From: Archegozetes longisetosus
Lineage: Eukaryota > Arthropoda > Arachnida > Sarcoptiformes > Trhypochthoniidae
DNA length: 64,000 bases
Direction of reading: 5' to 3'
Assembly: GCA_018873245.2 (NCBI GenBank)
Contig: JAEMBT020000008.1
Location: forward strand, 3,334,001 to 3,398,000
Of the stretch, positions 55,491 to 64,000 are shown in pieces. The first letter of the stretch is position 1, and each line of letters opens with the position of its first letter. The notes under the pieces were generated by a model. It worked only from the letters and a program-made list of their open reading frames with translations. It had not been told where the DNA came from and ran no database searches. The position numbers and the translations under genes are program-made.

Positions 55491-57928
55491 TGTATTCAAT
55501 TAGTTGTGCAATAAATACAAGTTTTTCTTATTAATCGATCCAATAAATATTTTTATTGATTGAACTGTTATACTGTTGATCGAGTAGTCATATAAATGAA
55601 AATTTGATCAGATATTAACAAATATATTAAACTCTGGTATTATAAAATGGTTATAAATCATGATTAGTATTTGGTTAGCTTTCTATTGAGTCAAACGTTG
55701 AACAAGTATGAAATGAAATGATAAGCCTTTTGAAATTTTCAAATAAGAAAAGAAGTACTTTTAGATTTCCAACCGTAATATTTAATTAAGTCTTCAGCTG
55801 AAATCAAGGTATTTTCGATCCAAGTCTTAACAAACAGTTTATTCTAAATGAAAAGTTCCTCTGAATAATATCGTCAAAAATGTTATGAATAAGAAATTGA
55901 TATTTAGAATAAACTTTAAAAATTTTGTATAATTGGACGTTTAGTATATATCTATAAGATAATTTTTTAGTGCCATTGATAGAGGTCAAAGATCAAAGTC
56001 ATATATCATTTAAAGCTTCATTATCGATACAAACATTTTCCAATGAATCTGTAACGTGGCCGTGGTCAACAGGGTTGTGTAACCATTCTTTTATTTTAAT
56101 TGAGTTTCAAATTATTGTACAATAGTTTACTAAAGCCCGGCAGATGGCTCTTGAGAATTCTAAACACCTGAACGTTAGTCAATTTGGATCAGATTTCTTA
56201 TGGATGGCTATGAGCTGGCAACAACTTCTTCATAAAACAGCTAATCAATATTCTCAAAAGCCCGTACTAATCAATGATAACATATAGGTAAAAACTAATA
56301 TTGAATCAAAGTTTTGACGATTGGAATCAAAACTACTTCAAAATAGGCTAATTCGTATTTTTTATCTAAAAATTCTTCAGTTCTTAGCTTTAGCGCATCA
56401 AACTTGATACTCTGAAAATTTTATTTGAGTGTGATATTTGAGTCAAGAATCAGAGCTACTTTAAAATGGCATCAAATTAAAGGTGTTTTATAAGTTTTAT
56501 AAGGAATTTTATTAATTTTTGAAATTTCAACAAGTTAATTGGCCTTAACACAAAATTCGTAATGAAATAAAGAAGTTTGACAAACACTGGCTAACAATTA
56601 TATAATATAAGATATAATTATGTTATTATTGATACATTAATGCATAGGTAGGGGCCCCACCCTCCGCCCCCACTCAACATCCCTAAAAGATTTGCGATTG
56701 AGGTTTTCGGCGGCGACAAGTGACGCGAGTGGGTTCGCTTGGTTGAGCCATGATTTCATAAGAGCAGATTTTCAGCTCGATCCCCCGTGTGGATGGCAGG
56801 ATGAAATTCATTATTTTATAAATTGACTTTTCAACTGATCTATATGTATTTTTTAACGCTGATTCCGAATATGAAACCCAAATTTTTTTATACCGAATAC
56901 TTTTCGAGATATTCGACTTTAAACATTTTATATCGAATTTTTCCACTTTAAGATTTTTTATTATATGATATTATATGATTTCGATGTAGAATTTAACGCT
57001 GATTAGAATTATGAAACTCGTTTTTCGATATTTATAATATCCTTAGAGAAAATCGAAGATTCATTTTAAACGTTTACTTTAAGGACATCTAGCGGATAAA
57101 CTATAAGTTATACAGAGGTGGACCCATTGACAATTTTGATCAGGATGATGACCTCTATTAAAATATATCATGAGATCCAGGGTGTATGGATAGCCAGAAT
57201 TCCATAGACTTTTTTCATCGTTCTTTGAACTTTTAATCAAAAATATTACACAATAACATCACTCTATTGACACGTGTTTAACATAAAACTTTCAACTAAA
57301 ATTGACTAATAATTTTTATTATTATAGTTCATAAAAATATGTATACACTGATTGATTATTATGTATATCTCACCTTTAAGCGACAAATTTCTCTTGTTTT
57401 AATTCGATGTCTTATTGCCTGCAACTATTTGTTCAGCAAAGCGTCAATGTTAATTAAGGCTTAAGTTTTTCTCTGTTTTAAAGGTTCGAAGCCTATTATA
57501 AGCAATTTTTTGACATTATTCGTATATTTTTTCATTGTAAGATAAACATGTACTTATACACAGCAGATAATCGCAAACCACAGCTCACGGATCACGTGCA
57601 ATCCTTGAGGCACCTTAAAAATGATTGAAACAACTCAATACAAGGAAAAATGTTTGAAGGAATTCAAAATAGATTTTCATGATCAATTTTTTCTTATATT
57701 TTGCTAAATAGCATAAATCAAAATAAGTTGTGGATATATTCTAAATTATTGACGAATATCACGACGATTGCCGGGAGGTTCATATACTAACTTAGAAGAA
57801 AAGTTGAGCAGCTAAAAGTTTAGGGCAGCAGTTAATTGTTTCATAATTATGTCTTGGATCATTTGAAAATCCTTGGAATTAATTTATTTTAACTGTTTTA
57901 TTAAAGATACAGTTACTTCAATAAAAAC
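55491..57928. other. Intergenic, no gene
   Basis: AT-rich. A GC-rich patch at 56645-56800 (GGTAGGGGCCCCACCCTCCG) stands out. The minus frame 56683-56946 that covers it has no recognisable domain, and AACGCTGATT occurs twice nearby (56857, 56996), suggesting old repeat DNA. Confidence 0.45.
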
Positions 57929-58169
57929 TGAGGCCCGTATGCAAAGTTGAGTTTTAGTTAAAACAGTTTTAAGTCTTAAGATGGTTTTCGCTAAAACGGT
58001 TTTAACTCAAAACTTAAAACTCATGCACAGACTGTAATAAAACTAGTTTTAGTAAAAACCGTTTTAAAACCAGAAAACCAGCAAAAAAATGTAAACAAAC
58101 GTTTGTTTATTCATTAAAAAATTGAAAATGAATAAAAATAAACTGAATAAAAGTGATAATAATGTTCGG

Positions 58170-59387
58170 TACTGATGAGCGAGTCCGGACCTCAAGACGG
58201 TTAAAGACCTGGGACCTGAGGTCCTGAGGTCCTAAAGTCCGAGTCCGAGTCCGAATCCTTATATTTGGCAGAAGTCCAGGTCCGGGTCCTGAGCTAGAGG
58301 TCCGAGTCCGAGTCCGGGTCTTTGATAAAGACTTTAGGTCCTGGACTCGGGACTCCCTTTAAAACTTAAATTTAACAATAGACAAAATATTATCATTCAA
58401 AAATTTTAACTTTTATTAAATCATTGATAGTAAGATCAATAAATAATAATATAATATTAATAATTTATTTTAAACTTGCAAAATAAGGGATTCATGAAAT
58501 GAGATACACGCAAGGTCTAGCAGAATTAGCGCTTAATTAACTTCTCTTTTTTGCTGATCAAATTCCTAGATTTTGAAAATACATGTTTTGAAGGGACACT
58601 CGATGCTGGGATAATAAGTTTTTCGAATGCAAACTGTGAAATATAAGGAAATTCTAAACAATTTTTTCCACCAAAACAAAGGCTCAGTTCTCTAATCAGC
58701 GATAAGCAAATTTAAATACTTTTCAATTTCATCGTATGTTTCAACTCTTGTATTTTTTTATAAATTTAAAGACAAACGAAACATTTGAACTTTCAATTTT
58801 AATTTGAATGATCTGATGATCATTTTTATTGAAGAAAACAAATACCTGTTTTACAGTTTGATCATTCTCAGAGAAATAGAGTTTCAAGCGAAGGTCAAGT
58901 ATGGCAGCTAATTTTGTGATATCAATTTCAAGTAAATCTTTATACTTATCAAACTTCAAAAGCATATTTTCAGTACAAGGTTCAATCGAATTGTTACTTG
59001 AATTATTGTGATCATTTAATTGTTAATAAAAAGTTTGAGAATTAGCAAAATTAAGCATATGCTTATATATTTAGATCGTAATATAAGTTTGTTGCCTGTT
59101 TGAATGGTTTCAAAAAGTCACTCATTCCTCGCATAAAAACCAATCATTATCAGAATATTTCACTTACAGATTTGTTTTGTATCGGAGTCAGGGTCTTGAG
59201 GCCCGAATGTTAAAGACTTGAAGAACCAAGGTCCCGAGTCCGGGTCCGAGTCTTAAGGTCGAGGTCCGAGTCCGAGTCCAGGCCTTCACTTTTCCAAGAG
59301 GTCTGAGTCCGGGTCCTGGGTTAGAAGTCCAGGTCCCAGGTCCGAGTCTTTCAAAAAGACCTTAAGGCTCGGATCTGCTCATCACTA
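58170..59387 (-). mobile_element. Non-autonomous hAT element with GTCCGAGTCCGG subterminal repeats
   Basis: 1218 bp, flanked by perfect 8-bp duplications ATGTTCGG (58162-58169, 59388-59395). The ends are TACTGATGAGC and, reversed, TAGTGATGAGCAG. Dense arrays of GTCCGAGTCCG-type motifs lie at 58185-58360 and 59185-59380, far GC-richer than the region. A short transposase remnant lies between them on the minus strand. Confidence 0.9.
58741..58965 (-). pseudogene. hAT transposase C-terminal fragment
   Basis: A 74-codon minus-strand frame with LLEIDITKLAAILDLRLKLYF. The A(A/L)(I/L)LDPR.K.YF block is the hallmark of the region after the catalytic insertion in hAT transposases (here Leu replaces the usual Pro). 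Nothing else of the transposase remains. Confidence 0.65.
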
Positions 59388-59695
59388 ATGTTCGGAGTCG
59401 TCAAAACAATTTTACTAATTATGAAATAGAATTACTTAAACAAATAATTGCCGACGAAAACAAACTCAAAATAATTGAGTGTAAAACGACTGATAAGTAT
59501 ACGAAACAACAAAAAGATAACGTTTGGCAACAAATTAGTGACGAGTTTAGTCAGGACTTAAATACATATAATAGAGACATCAAGTCTTTGAAATGCTCTT
59601 GTAAACGATATAAATACGAATGTCGTGAGAATTGTAATAAAGAAAAATCAGAAATAAGACAAACTGGTGGCGGACCTCAACCTCAGAAAACCGAT

Positions 59696-60031
59696 TCAAT
59701 TGATTATTATATAAATAGTTTTATATTTACTGTTAAGATCTGCAGCTGAGATCTGAAACTGACCGGTGGCATAAAATCTTAAAATAACAGATAATTGAAT
59801 TATTGGAGGCAATGAGTCTTTTTTCATTTCGATATAAATTATATCTGTATTAATTAGATTCAACAGTTCAATGAAACACTGTTTTGTAAGTCTATATCTT
59901 CTTATGAATGATATGTCATCACAACTATCAAATGGATTGAATCTGTCTTTTAATACACTTCGACGTTTAAAACTTTTATTCGTCACTATTTCATAATTAT
60001 CTAATTCTTCAATTTGAAAAAATTGGTTCAT
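59696..60031 (-). pseudogene. Harbinger transposase, N-terminal fragment
   Basis: The minus-strand 111-codon frame reads NPFDSCDDISFIRRYRLTKQ and QLSVILRFYATGQFQISAADL. These match the N-terminus and helix-turn-helix segment of Harbinger transposases (DNPFD...(E/D)F..R(Y/F)RL; LRF.ATG.FQ). The DDE catalytic domain is missing, and the frame ends inside the 59.7-kb junction with the Myb-like ORF, the two being convergent. Confidence 0.75.
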
Positions 60032-60372
60032 TTTTATATTTTTTTGTAAAATTTTGTTTATATTTACTTATTTTGTTGATCACTAAAACCGATTTAAAAC
60101 TAGTAAAAGTGGTTTTAGTTTAAAACAGAATTTTAGTTTAAAACGGTTCTAGATTTTTACTGTGCATGAGTTTTAAAATGAGTTTTGGGTTTTAAGCCCG
60201 GTTTTAGCCTTAAAACCGTTATAAAACACACTGTGCATACGGGCCTGAGAGTTTTAAAATATATACTTTCACGTATAGCTCGTGAAGGTTTTTATTTTAG
60301 TAAACTTGAAATCTTGGAGACCTATAGATCAATTTTGAAATTTATTAATGAGTTCGATTTTATGTACACATA

Positions 60373-61749
60373 GTAACTTTAGTCCATGTATGAACTCAAA
60401 AGTCATATAATCTAATGATATTCTTATCAGTTTCAACTTCAGTTCAACTTTTATTTCATAGCTCTATGTTTTATATAAAGTTTTAAAATTATTTAATATC
60501 TTGTGTGTCCACCGTTCGCGTCAATAATTGCTTGCAATCTTTGGGGTATAGAATTTACTAAATTTCTTGAATAATTAGATCGTTCGCGCATATCATTCCA
60601 AGCCTCACAAATCGCTAGCCATAGTTCTTCTTCGTCTGCATAAATGCCATCACTCGCAACTCTAACCTTTGCTAAACCCCACAAATTTTCTATCGGCGGA
60701 ATATCTGGTGATTTCGGTGGCGTCTCAAAATGTTGATGGACAGGAATATTTCGTTCGAACTACTCTCTTACAATCCTAGCCCTGTGTATCGGCGAATTGT
60801 CCTGTTAATAGTAGAAGTGACCATCAGGGAAGTGCTCTTCTATATATGGCAATACAGTGTCATCGAGAATATCAACATATTTTTCAGCATCGAATGTGCC
60901 TTCAATGCGAACCAATGGCCCGATAGCCCCTGCATGCATGAGACCGAAGACAGGAAGAGATTTTCTACCAGAATGAGCGCTTTGAACAATATATTTCTCT
61001 TCATAAGCTGTTCCGATAGGTCTTCTGACTAAAGTCCTAGTCTTATGCCCTGTCATGAATGTTGATTCATCGACAATAACGGTTCGATCCCAAAAAGCAA
61101 AATTCAAATTATTTTGTGCAAAAAGCATTCTTCTGGCTCTATGACCAGCACTCAAATGCTCTTTGATTCGCGCGACTCTACAAAAAAGCTTACTTTCTCG
61201 CAAACGTCTGCCAATAGTCATACGACAGCAATCAATCTGAGCCTCAGTTTTTATTTCATTTGATGTTATGGAAGGTTTTTGAATCGCATGCAAACTTATA
61301 TTCAAATCGTCCTCATAAGTTGTTGCGCGCGGTCTTCCCCTTCGCTTAATAACGTTAACCTCACCCGTATTACACCATCTTTGATACCATTTATTGACTG
61401 TTCTCATATCTCGAGATAAAGCCATTGCTATGTCAGTATTCGAAAGCCCAGCTCCACATAAATTAATTATCATATTTCTCTCTTTTATATCAATCGGCTA
61501 ACCTCTTCTCCAATGAATATTATTCAAAAATTCCATTATTTAAGAATAAACTTATTTGTTATTTATTACACAAAATTAACAAATTTTGTTTTGAAACAAT
61601 GTGTTTATTGAGAATGCGTTTGCAGTGGTTTCGATGAGTTTATCGGTTAGTATTTTTAAGTTCAAAATCTTAGATCAATGAGATTGTTTGCAATAAAAAT
61701 TTTTGTCTTATCTCAATTACTTTTGAGTTCATACATGGACTAAAGTTAC
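60373..61749 (-). mobile_element. Tc1/mariner-superfamily element with 31-bp perfect terminal repeats
   Basis: 1377 bp between TA at 60371-60372 and 61750-61751. The terminal repeats begin GTAACTTTAGTCCATGTATG and are identical for 31 bases. It contains a nearly intact transposase gene on the minus strand. Confidence 0.92.
60493..61536 (-). pseudogene. Tc1-like transposase with three nonsense codons
   Basis: The minus-strand start is ATG 61536. Twelve codons on is a TAG, followed by a long frame 61473-60805 with two helix-turn-helix regions (GLSNTDIAMALSRDMRTVNK; GRRLRESKLFCR), a GRPRA hook, VIVDESTF (first aspartate) and DGHFYY. A TAA there is followed by QDNSPIHRAR (second aspartate), a TAG, and SPDIPPIENLWGLAK (glutamate, ~36 residues after the second aspartate), ending GGHTRY at 60493. 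Only nonsense codons and no frameshifts were seen, so inactivation is recent. Confidence 0.88.
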
Positions 61750-61751
61750 TA

Positions 61752-62859
61752 TGTGTACAGTCAACCCATGAGATATGTTCTACAGGGAAGGTTGTATTAC
61801 TTTCAACTCTTAGTTTCTAATTGAACTGTAAGATAATGAATATTTTTTGCATTCTCAAAAATTTTTTCTTTCTGTTAAAAGCCTTGAGTGAGCTATAACT
61901 TCTGAACTTTAACAACGTCTGCTGATTTTTAATATAAGATGGAATAAGTTTACGAAAATTTCTAAAATGAGAAAAAACAATTGAGTGGACTTGAAGCCTG
62001 TGTCAGACAATAAGGTCTTATCTATTGCCAGGATTGCTGTCGATAAGGGTTGGAATAAACATTATGCCAAATATTTTTCGACGTTATGTTTATTCGCCTT
62101 TTAATTAACAGGAGAATTTAGACTATCAAAAAATGTCTATTCAATTTTTACTGAATTAAGCGATTGTGATCATCTGTTTTGGGCCAAAAACTTATACGAT
62201 ACTTTCAAAAAATACGGAGTTTCTCTGAATAGAGATGAGATTTTAGGTCGAAAATAATTGTTTAAATAATAAATTGTATTATTTTTATACCAAACTTTCA
62301 TTCAGTTTTTTGTAGAAATTATTGAGCTTATGTTTGTTTATATGTATGATTTGAATTGAAACAAACATTTAACTTGTCTATAAACTTTTTCTCTGTTGAT
62401 TTTCGATCTTTCATTCAATTCTTTGTAAATTTACCTAATTTTCAAGCTAATAAATATTTTGTCAGTTGTTTTGTTGGGTTAAATCTCAAAAATGCAATAT
62501 AATTTTAGTTTCAGACTCAAAAAGTCGTCAAACGCCAAATGAATTGTAGGCCCATATCATTGAAATAGATAAGAAAAGAGTTAAAGCTCTCCGCAGAGTC
62601 GAAGCCAGACTTTTGGCTCACTTTATATGCACTAAGGATTAATGAATTTTATCCCACTCTATGTTAAGGTTTGACAAAAGTTATATCGAAGCAGATTTTA
62701 GGTTTATTCGAAATAAATGCACTTTTCTGGCAAACGTTACTATGATTAAACAAATCAAATTTTTGATGAGTTGAGAGCCAAAAAGTTTTATACTAACCCG
62801 TAGACCCCCTATGGTTAGGATTAATGTAACTTTTGATTTGGTTTTATTTGACTTTAAAG
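61752..62859. other. Intergenic; one possible exon at ~62112-62256
   Basis: AT-rich. A 48-codon open stretch after an acceptor-like TTTTAATTAACAG reads SDCDHLFWAKNLYDTFKKYG and ends at TAA ~62257. Family unknown. Nothing else seen. Confidence 0.25.
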
Positions 62860-63489
62860 TAGTGTTGTATAGCTTAGAGATTTTTAGTTTGTCTTGTCTT
62901 AGTCTTAGTCTTATAGTCAAAAATTTCATTTCTCTTATCTTAGTCTTAGTCTTAATGCCAAAATTTTAGTTTAGCTTATCTTAGTCTTAGTCTAATAGTC
63001 AAAAATTTTCGTTTTGCTTAGTCTTAGTCTTAGTCTTACTACTTGTGCTAGTTATCTCTTTATAGCATATATTATAACATTTTGAAATTTTTTATTATCT
63101 AATATGTTTCATAAAATGATCAATAGACTAACAAAACAAAACTAAGCGCGAAAACATTCACTATTAAAATGTATTGCAATAGGAGTGCAATTGTTTATCT
63201 AGTGATTTACAAATGGTTTTATAATTGAAAACTTCAAAAAATGAATCATTTCTAATAGATTAAATGACCATATTTGTATCTAGACTTCTGACTTTGTCTT
63301 AGTCTTAGTCTTACTCTTATAAATATGTTTCTCTTATCTTAGTCTTAATTTTATAGAAAGAAATTTTATTTGTCTTAATCTTAGTCTTAATTTGAAAATC
63401 CAAAAATCATTTGTCTGACTTAGTCTTAGTCTTAAGCCAAACGATTTTAATATGTCTTATTTTGCTTAGTCTTAAGCTATACATCACTA
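62860..63489. mobile_element. hAT MITE composed of CTTAGT repeats
   Basis: 630 bp with perfect 8-bp duplication CTTTAAAG (62852-62859, 63490-63497). The ends are TAGTGTTGTATAGCTTA and, reversed, TAGTGATGTATAGCTTA. Clusters of TCTTAGTCTTAGTCTTA fill both subterminal regions. No coding capacity. Confidence 0.88.
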
Positions 63490-63578
63490 CTTTAAAGTAA
63501 GCTATTTCAGAGAATATAAATAAAGTGAAAGGCGCTCAATCTATAAGTTTAAAAGCGTTGATTATTTAACTTCTTAAG

Positions 63579-63632
63579 TGGCCTAGTGGTTAGTGTAATC
63601 ACGACTAGTGGAATAGGGTCGTGTTCACGTAC
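63579..63632 (+). other. tRNA-like fragment (SINE head)
   Basis: GTGGCCTAGTGGTTAGTG is a good box A. GGTCGTGTTCACG downstream is only a weak box B. No closing acceptor stem; probably a truncated SINE. Confidence 0.4.
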
Positions 63633-63639
63633 ACTGTTG

Positions 63640-64000
63640 ACAATTTGTTTTTAATATCAAAACATGATTTTTATTTGAATTTTTCATTGGAAAATTTAAC
63701 TTACTATACGTGTTTGCCTTAACATTCTAAAGAATAGAACAATTTATTAGCTGATTAGCAATAAATGTATGCAATACATCATTATTACATGATTAATCCA
63801 ATTTGATTTATATGATTTAAAACCAAGTTGTTCTTCAATTAAAAATCATAAGTTCAGTTTTACTGCACACAACGAGCTATGATTATTAGTAAATTTGATT
63901 TCTTGCTTAATTTATTGCTTAGTTTCATGTTCATTATTGGTTTTGTTGAGTTAACTTTTGATTATTTTATAATTGACTATAACATCAGACTATGTCAAGT
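63640..64000. other. No gene seen
   Basis: AT-rich window end without supported features. Confidence 0.45.

Larger units (their letters stand above)
58128..59728 (+). pseudogene. Harbinger Myb/SANT-like protein, split by a hAT insertion
   Basis: The frame begins ATG 58128 (MNKNKLNKSDNNV), is interrupted at 58170 by the hAT element, and resumes at 59396 in the same frame. It then reads FTNYEIELLKQII, IIECKTTDKYTKQQK and VWQQISDEFS, the tri-helical Myb/SANT-like domain found in Harbinger-associated proteins that partner the transposase and carry it to DNA and nucleus. A basic, cysteine-containing stretch and GGGPQPQKTDS follow. The insertion kept the 8-bp duplication ATGTTCGG, and apart from it no lesion is seen. 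Confidence 0.75.
57932..60245. mobile_element. PIF/Harbinger element, interrupted by a hAT element
   Basis: Ends GGCCCGTATGCA...TGCATACGGGCC with the 3-bp duplication TGA (57929-57931, 60246-60248), the class of duplication made by Harbinger elements. AAAACCGTTTTAA-type subterminal motifs occur at both ends. It carries a Myb/SANT-like ORF on the plus strand and a transposase fragment on the minus strand, the standard two-gene Harbinger layout. Without the nested hAT it would be ~1.1 kb, so most of the transposase is already deleted. Confidence 0.82.

Noticed and set aside
56683..56946. 87-codon basic minus frame in a GC-rich patch
   Set aside because: No recognisable domain, neighbouring repeats, and no start context or splice partners that support a gene.
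62880..63480. CTTAGT repeats as a simple microsatellite
   Set aside because: They are bounded by mirrored termini and perfect 8-bp duplications, so they are parts of a hAT MITE.

Overview
This is AT-rich eukaryotic DNA with GT-AG introns. The clan-3 style cytochrome P450 cluster, an invertebrate DEG/ENaC channel and the transposon repertoire (errantivirus-like Gypsy, Tc1/mariner, piggyBac, hAT, PIF/Harbinger, tRNA-derived SINE) point to an arthropod. A chelicerate or mite is a guess that I cannot confirm from sequence alone. Nothing bacterial or phage-like was seen.

Host genes. Four tandem P450 units lie on the + strand. Unit 1 (2751-5303) and unit 2 (23817-31364) are intact, with identical four-exon structures totalling 1578 coding bases and matched TATA boxes about 100 bp before the ATG. 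Unit 3 (36409-37916) is a 5'-truncated, frameshifted mosaic of units 1 and 2. Unit 4 (41233-44508) keeps all four exons but carries several single-base frame breaks. One intron-less DEG/ENaC channel gene (49059-50372) follows. Units 1 and 3 sit in a partly inverted segmental duplication (1-2600 against 32275-36020).

Mobile DNA makes up most of the rest. Between units 1 and 2 are a small TTAA-bounded piggyBac derivative with an open 126-codon ORF and a terminal-inverted-repeat element (7323-23613). The latter has been invaded by a 1.8-kb foldback and by a 12.85-kb errantivirus-like LTR element (10274-23127; 4-bp target duplication, near-identical LTRs). Unit 2's last intron (5.8 kb) holds a SINE, an element with a 9-bp target duplication and a broken DDE-type transposase. 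Units 3 and 4 are surrounded by an intron-containing mariner-like element, foldbacks and hAT elements, one ending 55 bp upstream of unit 4's TATA box. From 45 kb to the end lie a palindromic SWIM-finger transposon, a mariner deletion derivative, a broken hAT transposase, two Tc1-like elements, a Harbinger element split by a hAT element, and a short hAT MITE made of a CTTAGT repeat.

The most unusual item is the LTR element. Its pol frame runs into an envelope-like gene without a stop. A second, internally shortened envelope-like gene follows the first. Three related cysteine-rich modules sit between protease and reverse transcriptase. The 3' end carries four ~233-bp tandem repeats and a small accessory ORF. 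Its LTRs look young although its genes are interrupted, which suggests recent mobilisation in trans or uncorrected indels in the assembly.
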